From Mycolicibacterium litorale (GTDB taxonomy: Bacteria; Actinomycetota; Actinomycetes; Mycobacteriales; Mycobacteriaceae): 64,000 bases of DNA. The stretch covers positions 5,394,001 to 5,458,000 of the forward strand of contig NZ_AP022586.1 of NCBI RefSeq assembly GCF_010731695.1, given 5' to 3'. A program made the position numbers and the translations under genes. Of the stretch, positions 50,756 to 58,973 are shown one piece after another; position 1 is the stretch's first letter; every line of letters starts with the position of its first letter. The notes below the pieces were generated by a model. The model saw only the letters and a list, made by a program, of their open reading frames with translations, was not told the DNA's origin and ran no database searches.

Positions 50756-51828
50756 AGCGCCTCGGCCACCTGCACAACGGGTTCGTCGAGGGTGGACTCC
50801 GGCGGTCCCTCCTGCGTGACGGTGACCGAAAGCGCCGCACCGTCAAGCGGTTTCACCATCAAGCTGTGGAAACCGGGGATGTCCCCGCCGTGGCCCCACA
50901 CCGTCACCCCGCAGCTCAGCCTGATGCTGCCCAGGCCGAGGCCGTAGCGGAACGACGGGTCGCTGGGCGACTGGGCTACGGTGTCCATCATCTCGCGCAG
51001 CTGCGCCGGCGCGACGACACGGCCGGCGAGCAGTGCGGTGATGAACGCCGACATGTCCTCGTTGGTCGAGACCAGTGCGCCGCTCATGCCCGCTGCCGAG
51101 GCGTTGAACGCGGTGACGTCGGTTCGCCTGCCGTCGACGAGTTCGTAGCCGCGGGTGAAGGGCGCGCGCAGACCGGTGTCGCCGGGTGCGGGGAAATACG
51201 TGTCGCGCAACCCGAGCGGGTCGATGATGCGCCGGGTGATCTCCTCGGCGGCGGGTGCGCCGGTGACCGCCTCGATCAGCATCCCGGCGATCACGTAGTT
51301 GGTGTTGGTGTACTTCATCGCCGTCCCGGCCGGGAATTGCCCGGGCTTCGCCAGCGCCATGTCGAGTTGTTGATCGGCGGTCACCGGACCGGCCGGCACG
51401 GGAGCTCTCGGGTCGGCGTACTCGGGCAAGCCGCTCTGGTGGCGGAGGAGTTGGCGGACGGTGACGGCCTCACCGGTGAATCCGTCGCCGCGGATGCGCC
51501 CGGGTAGGTACCTCTCGACGGGAGCGTCGAGGTCGATCCGGCCTTCGGTGACCAACTGCAGGACGGTGGCGGCGACGAAGGGTTTGGTGATGCTGGCGGC
51601 GCGGACGTGGGTGTCGGGCGCGAACCCGGACCGGGCGGCGACGTCGGAGTAGCCCGCCGCGTACCGCGCGAGTGCGGCGCCGTCGCGCACGACCGCGACA
51701 CCGCCCGGCAGCTCGGCGGCGGTGACTTCGCGGGTCAGTGCCTGTTCGACGGCCGGCGGCACCGCCGACGCCGCAGGGGCGGTCAGGGCGAACAGCGCGA
51801 GGATCGAGGCGGTGACGACAAGGCGCAT
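50737..51828 (-). CDS. Secreted serine hydrolase, beta-lactamase/D-Ala-D-Ala carboxypeptidase fold
   Basis: 363 residues from ATG 51828, which shares bases with the TGA of the upstream gene (TGATG), so this start is preferred over one at 51849. Signal peptide: MRLVVTASILALFALTAPAASA. Catalytic motifs: S-x-x-K in AASITKPF (about 83), Y-x-N in MKYTNTNY (about 175), and H-x-G-like GHGGDIPG near the end. The family includes penicillin-binding and esterase-like enzymes of the cell envelope. Translationally coupled to the gamma-glutamyl enzyme gene. Confidence 0.92.
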   Translation of the reverse strand: MRLVVTASILALFALTAPAASAVPPAVEQALTREVTAAELPGGVAVVRDGAALARYAAGYSDVAARSGFAPDTHVRAASITKPFVAATVLQLVTEGRIDLDAPVERYLPGRIRGDGFTGEAVTVRQLLRHQSGLPEYADPRAPVPAGPVTADQQLDMALAKPGQFPAGTAMKYTNTNYVIAGMLIEAVTGAPAAEEITRRIIDPLGLRDTYFPAPGDTGLRAPFTRGYELVDGRRTDVTAFNASAAGMSGALVSTNEDMSAFITALLAGRVVAPAQLREMMDTVAQSPSDPSFRYGLGLGSIRLSCGVTVWGHGGDIPGFHSLMVKPLDGAALSVTVTQEGPPESTLDEPVVQVAEALYCPTF

Positions 51829-52904
51829 CAGGCCGACGGTAGTGGCCATGTGCGGGCGGCCGCCACCAGGTTCTGCACGAGCGCGGACGTTGCCGGGGAC
51901 AGGTTGTCGTCACCGGGCAGCGGGCTGCGCGGGCTCAGACCGCGCACCCGCGAACTCAGCTCGAGTTGGGTTCCGCGGCCGCGCATCCGGTTGACCGGAT
52001 TGTCGGGATGCAGACCGCGCAGTTCCGGCGGGATGTCGTCGAGGTCGGTGATGACCCGGTATCCGGGGATGTCGACGCAGCCGGCCAGATGGGCGGCCAA
52101 CGACCGGTTGCGCCCGCCCGCCAGCAGTTCGGTGCTGCGTCCGATCCGGCCGTATCCATGCAGTGAGACCGCCACGTCCACATGGTCGAGGAACGCCGCG
52201 AGCCGCGCCGACTCGGCGGCCAGGTAGCGAGCGGACGGCAGGTGGTGGGGGTACTGGTCGGGGTGGCGGACCACGTACACCGACGCGCCGGCCGCGTCGG
52301 CGGCGCGCTCGGCGATCACATCCGTCATCTGCTCGAGCCCGCCGCCGTGGATGGCGAGGAACCCGAACCGCGAACGCAGCACGCTGTGTTCGTGCACCGC
52401 GGGATCGGCGAGCAACTCCGAAAGCGTCTGTGGCCCCTCGGTTTCGGAGTGCGGCGGGCGGTGCGGCCAGTGCATAGGATCCCAGCGCCGGAGGAACTCG
52501 ATCCAGCGGTGCGGCAGGCCGTGGTGCAGTGCGCCGTCGATGATGCGTTCGAGATAGCCCGGTCGCGGCGGGCCCGGTTCGATGCGGTGGTCGATGTAGA
52601 CCCACGCCGGCGCCGGACCGTCGTCGGTCTGCACGGTCAGCCGGTCGCGGCGGTAGCGCACCGGGACCCCCTCGGCGCTGTCGAGCGTCGCGAGGTCGTG
52701 GTCGGACACCTGCCACAACACCCCGTGCACCTGCGCGCCCGGCACCGGTTCGAGGGTGGCCACGCCGCGTTCGTTGATCAGCCAGTCGTGGTCGGCGAGG
52801 GTGGCCGGACGCGGGTCGGCGGCGTCGGGGCAGCGCTGCGCCATCTGCTGCACGCACAGGTTGGATCCGTACGCGAAGTAGGCGTGTCGACCGGTGTGCG
52901 GCAT
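51828..52904 (-). CDS. Fusion of gamma-glutamylcyclotransferase-like and poly-gamma-glutamate hydrolase-like domains
   Basis: 358 residues. N-terminal domain (about 1-145): FAYGSNLC (9-16) is the AIG2/GGCT glycine loop, and TLDSAEGVPVRYRRDRLTV carries the expected acidic catalytic residue (Glu in SAEGVP). C-terminal domain (about 160-358): FGFLAIHGGGLEQMTDVIAER has the H-x-x-x-E-type zinc motif (HGGGLE) of phage/bacterial poly-gamma-glutamate hydrolases, with a second His in VSLHGYGR. Both halves act on gamma-glutamyl bonds in their families. No signal peptide. Starts directly after the mntH stop and ends coupled to the serine hydrolase. Confidence 0.83.
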   Translation of the reverse strand: MPHTGRHAYFAYGSNLCVQQMAQRCPDAADPRPATLADHDWLINERGVATLEPVPGAQVHGVLWQVSDHDLATLDSAEGVPVRYRRDRLTVQTDDGPAPAWVYIDHRIEPGPPRPGYLERIIDGALHHGLPHRWIEFLRRWDPMHWPHRPPHSETEGPQTLSELLADPAVHEHSVLRSRFGFLAIHGGGLEQMTDVIAERAADAAGASVYVVRHPDQYPHHLPSARYLAAESARLAAFLDHVDVAVSLHGYGRIGRSTELLAGGRNRSLAAHLAGCVDIPGYRVITDLDDIPPELRGLHPDNPVNRMRGRGTQLELSSRVRGLSPRSPLPGDDNLSPATSALVQNLVAAARTWPLPSA

Positions 52905-54134
52905 TCAGCCTGTCACGGTCAGATAGATCAGCACCACGTTCAGAAGACTAATCAAACCCGCGACGACCCAGCCCAGCGCGGTGGTGACGCGATGGTTGAC
53001 GTCGCCGCCCATCAGGGTGCGGTCACCGGTCAGCCGGATCAGCGGGATGAGCGCGAACGGGATACCGAAGGACAGCACCACCTGGGAGAGCACCAGCGCG
53101 CGCGTCGGATCGACGCCGACGGCGAGGATCACCAGAGCGGGCACCAGGGTGACGAGGCGGCGCACCAGCAGGGGATAGGTGCGGCGCAGCAGGCCACCCA
53201 TGATCATCGCGCCGGCGTACGCGCCCACCGATGTCGAGGCCAGGCCGGAGGCCAGCAGGCCGATCGCGAAGCACAGCGCGACGGCCGGCCCCAGCGTCTG
53301 CTCCACCGCGGCGTGCGCGCCTTCGAGGGTGTCGGTGTCGGCCATGCCCTGCAGATTCGTCGCCGCGACGAGCAGCATCGACAGGTTGACCGCGCCGGCG
53401 ATCAGCATCGCCAGCCCCACGTCGATGCGGGTGGCCTTGAGCAGGCGGCGCCGTCTGGGTCCGGCGTCGGGGTGGCCGTGACGGTCTCGGGCCAGCCCCG
53501 AGTGCAGGTAGACCGCGTGTGGCATCACCGTCGCACCGAGCATGGCCGTCGCCAGCAGGACGCTCTCGGCGCCCTCGAACCGCGGCAGGAGGCCGCCCGC
53601 CACGTCAGCCGCGGAAGGGGGTTCGACGAACACACTCGTCAGGAAGCCGATCGCGATGATCAGCAGCAGCCCGCTGATCACCCGCTCGAAGTGCCGCTGC
53701 CCGCGGCGGTTCTGCACGGCGAGCAGGACGAGGGACACCGCACCCGTGATCACCCCGCCGAGCACCAACGGCAGGTCGAACAGCAGGTACAGCGCGATCG
53801 CCCCGCCGACGACCTCGGCGAGGTCGGTGGCCATGGCGACCATCTCGGCCTGCAGCCAGTAGGCGATCCGCGTGGGTGTGCGGGTGCGGTCGGCGACGGA
53901 CTCGGGCAGCGAGCGGCCGGTGACCAGGCCCAGTTTCGCGGACAGGTACTGCACCAGGCCGGCCATGACGTTGGCCAGCACGATGACCCAGACGAGCAGG
54001 AACCCGAATTCGGCGCCGGCGCTGACGTTGGCCGCGACGTTGCCGGGGTCCACATAGGCGATGGCGGCGACGAACGCCGGCCCCAGCAGCAGCCACGTCG
54101 GCCGCGTGCGTCGTTCCTCGATGTCCGGCAGCAC
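52905..54134 (-). CDS. mntH: Mn2+/divalent metal transporter MntH (NRAMP)
   Basis: 409 residues from GTG 54134, chosen because AAGGAAAAG lies upstream and the protein then begins VLPDIEERRTRPTWLLLGPAFVAAIAYVDPGNVAANVSAG; the longer frame to 54275 is poor. NRAMP metal motifs: DPGN (about 33-36, helix 1) and MPHAVYLHSG (about 205-214, helix 6). About 11 membrane helices. It imports Mn2+ (and Fe2+) with protons. A DtxR-family half-site lies before it at 54173. It corresponds to Rv0924c in M. tuberculosis. Confidence 0.93.
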   Translation of the reverse strand: MLPDIEERRTRPTWLLLGPAFVAAIAYVDPGNVAANVSAGAEFGFLLVWVIVLANVMAGLVQYLSAKLGLVTGRSLPESVADRTRTPTRIAYWLQAEMVAMATDLAEVVGGAIALYLLFDLPLVLGGVITGAVSLVLLAVQNRRGQRHFERVISGLLLIIAIGFLTSVFVEPPSAADVAGGLLPRFEGAESVLLATAMLGATVMPHAVYLHSGLARDRHGHPDAGPRRRRLLKATRIDVGLAMLIAGAVNLSMLLVAATNLQGMADTDTLEGAHAAVEQTLGPAVALCFAIGLLASGLASTSVGAYAGAMIMGGLLRRTYPLLVRRLVTLVPALVILAVGVDPTRALVLSQVVLSFGIPFALIPLIRLTGDRTLMGGDVNHRVTTALGWVVAGLISLLNVVLIYLTVTG

Positions 54135-54172
54135 CCGGGCTTTTCCTTCCTGCGGAGCAGCGAATAGAAAAG

Positions 54173-54191
54173 TTAGGTTAGCCGAAATCTT
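54173..54191 (-). promoter_or_regulatory. Candidate MntR/IdeR (DtxR-family) box before mntH
   Basis: TTAGGTTAGCC matches the left part of the DtxR-family iron/manganese box (TTAGGTTAGSCTAACCTAA); the right part is degenerate (about 14 of 19 positions overall). It is 39 bp upstream of the mntH start codon on the minus strand. Manganese-dependent repression by MntR is the simplest reading. Confidence 0.5.
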
Positions 54192-54226
54192 CGGTCGAGG
54201 CGACGGCGGGCCGCGTCGATCGCGGT

Positions 54227-54448
54227 TCAGATGCCGATGAGCAGTCCGCCGTAGCCCCACCCGCCGAAGGGCCAACCGACGTTGGTCTCCGGCGGCGAGG
54301 TGACGATCGCGGTGCTGCCACCGGTCTCACACTGGGTCGTGCGCGGGCCGGTGTTCACGCATTCGGGCGCCGCCGCGGCGGCGGGCGCCAGCACGATAGC
54401 CGCTGCGAGCGCGGAAAGCGTTGTAGCCGTGAATGATCCGATATGCAT
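54227..54448 (-). CDS. Small secreted protein 1 of a three-gene paralogous set
   Basis: 73 residues, ATG with GAGGAGG upstream. Signal peptide MHIGSFTATTLSALAAAIVLAPAAAAA, then a mature part of about 46 residues with two Cys (PECVNTGPRTTQCETGG), a IVTSPPETN turn and a Trp/Gly-rich end GWPFGGWGYGG. It shares the C-x(8-13)-Q-C, TSP and W-x-(G/Y) end pattern with the next two genes, which points to tandem duplication. Function unknown; probably one disulfide. Confidence 0.83.
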   Translation of the reverse strand: MHIGSFTATTLSALAAAIVLAPAAAAAPECVNTGPRTTQCETGGSTAIVTSPPETNVGWPFGGWGYGGLLIGI

Positions 54449-54475
54449 CGGGACCTCCTCGGACGGCCGGGTGGT

Positions 54476-54721
54476 CTACCAGCCCATGACCAGCGCGGGG
54501 CCGTAGTAGTAATCGTTCCAGGGGTACAGGTAGTTCGTCTGCCCGGGGGAGGTGACGATCTGCGTGTTACCCGGGCTGCTGCACTGGGTGGTGGACCCGC
54601 CGATTCCGTTCTGCCCGGTGGTCACACAGTTCGGCTGAGCACCGGCGTTGGGCGCCAGCAGGATCGCTGCGCCGATGCCGGCCGCGACGGCCACGGGTGC
54701 GAGGCCGATGATCTTGTTCAC
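54476..54721 (-). CDS. Small secreted protein 2 of the set
   Basis: 81 residues, GTG start after AAGGA. Signal peptide to about GAQ (residue 29). Mature part: NCVTTGQNGIGGSTTQCSSPGNTQIVTSPGQTN-type Cys-Cys segment (core QCSSPGN) and a YLYPWNDYYYGPALVMGW end. The PW-x(4)-YGPA motif is nearly the same as in protein 3. Confidence 0.85.
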   Translation of the reverse strand: MNKIIGLAPVAVAAGIGAAILLAPNAGAQPNCVTTGQNGIGGSTTQCSSPGNTQIVTSPGQTNYLYPWNDYYYGPALVMGW

Positions 54722-54730
54722 GTGGTCCTT

Positions 54731-55006
54731 CTATCCCCAGTCCACGACCGTGGCGGGACCGTAGTACGGATCCCCCCACGGATACAGGAAGGTGCTCTGG
54801 TTGTGGATGTCCTTTGGCTGCGTGGCGAATTGGGTGTCCCACGGCGGGCAGGTCGACCCCTGGCCCAGGGCGTTGGGCGCCACGTTGAGGCACTTGCCGT
54901 CATCGTCGCCGCTCGGCTGGGCGATGGCGACCGGTGCGGCGAGGATGGCACCGACAGCGCCGGCCGCGACGGCGAATGGGGTGAGGTAGCGCAGAGAGGT
55001 CCGCAT
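54731..55006 (-). CDS. Small secreted protein 3 of the set
   Basis: 91 residues from ATG 55006, with GAAGGA 8 nt upstream (a TTG at 55021 would give six more residues but spoils the signal peptide). Signal peptide ends near AIAQ (about residue 30). Mature part has two Cys (KCLNVAPNALGQGSTCPPWDTQ), an acidic SGDDDGK insert and the end FLYPWGDPYYGPATVVDWG. First of the three genes in transcription order. Confidence 0.83.
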   Translation of the reverse strand: MRTSLRYLTPFAVAAGAVGAILAAPVAIAQPSGDDDGKCLNVAPNALGQGSTCPPWDTQFATQPKDIHNQSTFLYPWGDPYYGPATVVDWG

Positions 55007-55032
55007 AGCCACGTCCTTCAATCGGGTGTCCG

Positions 55033-56109
55033 CTAACCAGGAGCGTACAGCCCTTTCCCAGTCAAGAGGGGCAAGTCGAGAGTCGTTCGTATCCCCGGTT
55101 CGGCGGCGACCACCGCGGGGATCGCGTTGACGATGCGCGCGGCCGTCGCGACGAGGCCGGCGCGGTTGTGGTCACCGTTCGGGCTGCTCTGGCAGAGATC
55201 GAGGGCGTAGGTCGGCTCGCCGGTGATCTCGACCCGGTAGGAACCGCCGGGCTGGGCGGGCTGCGGCCAGCCCGGGCAGAGGTCTTCCCGCAACCGGGTG
55301 ACGTGTTCGAGCACCACGGCGGGCTTACCGCCCAGCATTCCGCGCACCTCGAATCGCAGTGCGGCAGCGGTGCCTTCGGTGATGTGCCCGGAGGCGATCT
55401 CGAAATCCTCGGGTGCGGGCTCGCGCACGTAGGTCTCGGTCACCTCGTCGAGTTCGATGCCCAGCCCGGCGGCGAGCTGGCGCACCACCGAACCCCATGC
55501 CAGGCTCAGCACGCCGGGCTGCAACAGCATCGGGAGGTCGTCGAGCGGCTTGCCGAAACCCATGACGTCGAACATGACGGTCGGGCTGTCGTAGGTGGCG
55601 TAGTCGACGATCTCCATGCACCGGATCTGTTCGATGCGCTGACACGTGCCGGCAAGGGCAAACGGCAGCAGGTCGTTGGCAAAGCCCGGGTCGATGCCGC
55701 CGACGAAGAGGCTGGAGCCGCCGGTGCGGGTCGCCTCCTCGATCGGGGCGATCAGCTCATGGGGCAGCACCTGCCACGGGTACTGGAGGAAGACCGGCCC
55801 GCTGCCGACCATGTTGACCCCGGCCGCCAGGATGCGCCGGTAATCCTCGAGCGCCTCGGGCAGCCGGTTGTCGGCCATGGCCGTGTAGACCGCGCAGTCC
55901 GGGCCGGTGGCCAACACCGCGTCGAGGTCGTTCGTGGCGGTGATGCCGGTCGGCTCGGACAGCCCGACGAGTTCGGCGGCGTCCTTGCCCGCCTTCGCGG
56001 CCGAGGACACCCAGAGGCCGGTCAGCTCGAACTGCGGGTCGGTGATGAGCTGGGTGAGCGCATGAGCGCCCACGTTGCCCGTGCCGATCTGCGCGACGCG
56101 AATCGCCAT
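55033..56109 (-). CDS. Dihydrodipicolinate-reductase-like NAD(P)-dependent oxidoreductase (Rv0926c-like)
   Basis: 358 residues. VAQIGTGNVGAHALTQLI (5-22) is the Rossmann loop; LVGLSEPTGITATNDLDAVLA and GVNMVGSGPVFLQYPW follow. FVGGIDPGFANDLLPFAL (about 135) is characteristic of the amine-dehydrogenase-like group related to 2,4-diaminopentanoate dehydrogenase. The C-terminal half lacks DapB-type catalytic residues. It lies 16 bp after the SDR stop, so the two form an operon. M. tuberculosis keeps the same pair (Rv0926c-Rv0927c). Substrate unknown. Confidence 0.87.
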   Translation of the reverse strand: MAIRVAQIGTGNVGAHALTQLITDPQFELTGLWVSSAAKAGKDAAELVGLSEPTGITATNDLDAVLATGPDCAVYTAMADNRLPEALEDYRRILAAGVNMVGSGPVFLQYPWQVLPHELIAPIEEATRTGGSSLFVGGIDPGFANDLLPFALAGTCQRIEQIRCMEIVDYATYDSPTVMFDVMGFGKPLDDLPMLLQPGVLSLAWGSVVRQLAAGLGIELDEVTETYVREPAPEDFEIASGHITEGTAAALRFEVRGMLGGKPAVVLEHVTRLREDLCPGWPQPAQPGGSYRVEITGEPTYALDLCQSSPNGDHNRAGLVATAARIVNAIPAVVAAEPGIRTTLDLPLLTGKGLYAPG

Positions 56110-56125
56110 GGTTCTCCTAGGGGTC

Positions 56126-56917
56126 CTACAGGTCCGGGAAGGGCATGTCGAGGTTCGGGAACGTCAGCCCGCCGTCGACTTCGAGGGTCTTGCCGGTGAG
56201 ATAGCTGCCGGCCGGGGACGCGAGGTACACCGCGGCGGCCGCGATGTCCTCCGGCTCACCCAGCCGACGCATCGGGGTGGCCTTCTCCATCGGTCCGCGC
56301 AGGTCGTCGTTGCTCGCCACGATGTCGAGCGCGGAGGTGAGGATGGAGCCGGGCGCGATCGCGTTGACCCGGATCCGCGGGCACAGGTCGAGCGCGGCGA
56401 GCCGGGTGTAGTGGGCGAGGGCCGCTTTCGCCGTGCCGTACGCGGCGAAGCCCCGCCCGGCGACCCGGCCCATCGTCGAGGTGATGTTGATGACGCTGCC
56501 GCCGCCGGAGTGCTCGAGCATCAGCGGTACGGCCGCGGTCGTCAGCGCATGGGCGGTGGCGACGTTGAACGTGAACGCGTCGCGGAGGTCCTTCGCCGAG
56601 GTGTCGGTCAACGCCGCGGGCATCGTGCCGCCGACGTTGTTGACGACGATGTCTAGTTTCCCGAACGCTTCCACCGCCGCGGGAGCGAGCTGCGCCGTCG
56701 ACTCCGGGTGCGCGAGGTCGGCGACGACGATGTGCGCCCGCCGGCCGGTGGCGCGGATCTGCTCGGCGACCTCCTCGAGTTGTGACTCGGTTCGGGCCGC
56801 GATCACCACGTCCGCACCGGCTTCCGCGAAGGCCAGCGCCATGGCGGCGCCCAGTCCGCGGCCCGCCCCGGTCACCGTCGCAACCTGTCCGTCGAGCCGG
56901 AATCTGTCGAGGATCAC
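56126..56917 (-). CDS. Short-chain dehydrogenase (Rv0927c-like)
   Basis: 263 residues. [35 protein letters not shown] (core TGAGRGLG at about 16-23), [39 protein letters not shown] with YxxxK, and the end [19 protein letters not shown], which is shared almost exactly with M. tuberculosis Rv0927c as I recall it. A perfect KstR-type box lies 64 bp upstream, so cholesterol- or acyl-CoA-linked control is possible. Operon partner: the Rv0926c-like gene. Confidence 0.92.
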   Translation of the reverse strand: MILDRFRLDGQVATVTGAGRGLGAAMALAFAEAGADVVIAARTESQLEEVAEQIRATGRRAHIVVADLAHPESTAQLAPAAVEAFGKLDIVVNNVGGTMPAALTDTSAKDLRDAFTFNVATAHALTTAAVPLMLEHSGGGSVINITSTMGRVAGRGFAAYGTAKAALAHYTRLAALDLCPRIRVNAIAPGSILTSALDIVASNDDLRGPMEKATPMRRLGEPEDIAAAAVYLASPAGSYLTGKTLEVDGGLTFPNLDMPFPDL

Positions 56918-56980
56918 CGTCTGCCTCCCTTTCGCCGCGCGTCACGGTAGCAGCGTCGGGGAGCGGTGGTGGCCGCTTTC

Positions 56981-56994
56981 TGGAACACGTTCTA
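56981..56994 (-). promoter_or_regulatory. KstR-type operator
   Basis: Read on the minus strand, TAGAACGTGTTCCA fits T-nn-AAC-nn-GTT-nn-A, the KstR consensus, at every fixed position. It precedes the SDR/Rv0926c-like operon. Confidence 0.68.
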
Positions 56995-57032
56995 ATTCGG
57001 GGCGGATTTCCGCCACCGCGTTGGTCGACGGT

Positions 57033-57998
57033 TCAGGACTTCTTCGACGCGGCCTTCTTCGCGGGCGCCTTCTTGGCCGCGGTCTTCTTGGCGGGGGCCT
57101 TCTTCGCCGCCGATTTCTTGGCGGGCGCCTTCTTCGCCGGCTTGTCATCCTCGTCGTCCGAGTCGTCGTCGGAGCCATCGGCGTCGCCGGAGCGGGAGCC
57201 GCCGCCCGAGCGCCGCGCCTTCACGCTGGCCTCCAGCTTCGCCAGCAGATCCGACACGTCCTCGGTCTCGTCGAGTTCGGTCGGCTGCTCCTCGACGGCG
57301 AACGCCTCGCCGCCCTCCAGCTTGGCCTCCACCAGTTCGCGCAGCTGATCCTGGTAGTCGTCGTGGTAGCGGTCGGGGTTGAAGTCGTCGGTCATCGACT
57401 CGACCACCTGCCCGGCCATCTTCAGCTCGGCCGGTTTGATCTCGACTTCCTTGTCCAGCACCGGGAAGTCGGGATCGCGGATCTCGTCGGGCCACAGCAG
57501 CGTGTGGATCATCATCACGTCGCGCTTGCTGAAGTCCTTGACGCGCAACGCGGCCAACCGGGTCTTGTTGCGCAACGCGAAGTGCACGATCGCGACCCGA
57601 TCCGTCTCCGACAGTGTCTTGGCAAGCAGCACATACGATTTCGACGACTTGCCGTCGGGTTCGAGGAAGTAACTGCGGTCGTACATCAGCGGGTCGAGAT
57701 CGCCGGCCGGAACGAATTCGAGCACCTCGATCTCACGGCTGCGTTCCTCGGGCAGCGTGGCGATGTCCTCGTCGGTGATCAGCACCATCTGACCGTCGTC
57801 GGATTCGAAGGCCTTGGCGATGTCGCGGAACTCCACGACCTCACCGCACACCTCGCAGACCCGCTTGTACCGGATCCGGCCGTTGTCCTTCGCGTGGACC
57901 TGGTGGAACTTGATGTCGTGGTCCTCGGTCGCGCTGTAGACCTTGACCGGTACGTTCACCAGGCCGAAGGCGATCGAACCCTTCCAGATGGATCGCAT
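57033..57998 (-). CDS. ku: Non-homologous end-joining protein Ku
   Basis: 321 residues from ATG 57998. MRSIWKGSIAFGLVNVPVKVYSATEDHDIKFHQVHAKD is the unmistakable bacterial Ku N-terminus (core IWKGSIAFGLVNVPVK). The core domain runs to about residue 255. It is followed by an acidic Asp-rich linker (about 275-285) and a lysine-rich tail of repeated PAKKA units (about 288-321), as in M. smegmatis and relatives. Ku dimers encircle DNA ends and recruit LigD; ligD is not in this window. The tail likely adds DNA binding. Confidence 0.97.
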   Translation of the reverse strand: MRSIWKGSIAFGLVNVPVKVYSATEDHDIKFHQVHAKDNGRIRYKRVCEVCGEVVEFRDIAKAFESDDGQMVLITDEDIATLPEERSREIEVLEFVPAGDLDPLMYDRSYFLEPDGKSSKSYVLLAKTLSETDRVAIVHFALRNKTRLAALRVKDFSKRDVMMIHTLLWPDEIRDPDFPVLDKEVEIKPAELKMAGQVVESMTDDFNPDRYHDDYQDQLRELVEAKLEGGEAFAVEEQPTELDETEDVSDLLAKLEASVKARRSGGGSRSGDADGSDDDSDDEDDKPAKKAPAKKSAAKKAPAKKTAAKKAPAKKAASKKS

Positions 57999-58037
57999 AC
58001 GCCCAGTATGGCCCACATCATCGGCGGCGACGGTCGA

Positions 58038-58973
58038 TCAGGGTCGCGGGTCGCGCGCCGCCGCGTCGCGGGTCGCCCGGTCCGGGAGGTCCGCACCCGG
58101 GCGGGTGACCGTCAACGCCGAGGACAGCGCGGCGGTCTGCAGGACGTCGTGCAGCGTGTCGAGCCGAATTCCGCGCAGTTCGGGGCGTTTGTCCGCGCCC
58201 AGCAGACCGTGGCTCCACAGCGCATCGATCAGTCCCGTCATGAACGCGTCACCGGCGCCGACGGTGTCGACGACCTCGACGGGAAGCGCGGCCACGCGTA
58301 CCGAACCCGCCGCGCACACCGCGAAGGAACCCTGACCGCCTTCGGTGACCGCGACGATCGAGGGGCCGAGGTCCAGCCACGAGCGAGCGATCTGCTTCGG
58401 CGTCCGGTGCGGATCGATCCACCGCAGGTCCTCGTCGCTGGCCTTGATGACGTCGGCGCGCTCGATGAGGCGGTCGATCCGGTGGCGCGCGGCGTCCGCG
58501 TCGTCGATGAGCGCCGCGCGGATGTTCGGGTCGAAGGTGATGGTCGCCGACAGGTGGTACGCGTCGAGCAGCGCCGCGGTCGCACGGCAGCCGGGCTCGA
58601 GCACGGTGGCGATCGACCCGGTGTGGGCGATCAGCGGTGCCGCGGCCTCGGGGGTGCCCGCGAGCTCCCACTCGATGTCGAACTCGTAGCGCGCCGCACC
58701 GGCATCGTCGAGCGTGGCCCGGGCCGTCGGGGTACGCGCCGCGCCGGTGCTCCCGGCCACGAGTTGCACGCCGGAGTCGTGGAGGTATTCGACGATGCGC
58801 CGGCCGCGGGCGTCGTCGCCGATGTGGGTGAGGAAGTCGACGCCGCGTCCGAGTCGGCCCAACCCGACCGCGACGTTGAGCGGGCTGCCGCCGACGTGTT
58901 CACCGGTCACCTCGCCGTTGCGTTCCACGATGTCGATGAGCGCCTCGCCGATCACCAGCGCGCGGGGGCTCAT
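58038..58973 (-). CDS. PfkB-family carbohydrate kinase (probable fructokinase)
   Basis: 311 residues. GEALIDIVERNGEVTGEHVGGSPLNVAVGLGRLG (core GGSPLNVA, about 29-36, first PfkB signature), ITFDPNIRAAL, and the ATP-site DTVGAGDAFMTGLIDAL (about 245) with the catalytic Asp. The stop-start overlap (ATGA) with the mannitol dehydrogenase suggests phosphorylation of the fructose made from mannitol. Substrate is inferred from context. Confidence 0.9.
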   Translation of the reverse strand: MSPRALVIGEALIDIVERNGEVTGEHVGGSPLNVAVGLGRLGRGVDFLTHIGDDARGRRIVEYLHDSGVQLVAGSTGAARTPTARATLDDAGAARYEFDIEWELAGTPEAAAPLIAHTGSIATVLEPGCRATAALLDAYHLSATITFDPNIRAALIDDADAARHRIDRLIERADVIKASDEDLRWIDPHRTPKQIARSWLDLGPSIVAVTEGGQGSFAVCAAGSVRVAALPVEVVDTVGAGDAFMTGLIDALWSHGLLGADKRPELRGIRLDTLHDVLQTAALSSALTVTRPGADLPDRATRDAAARDPRP

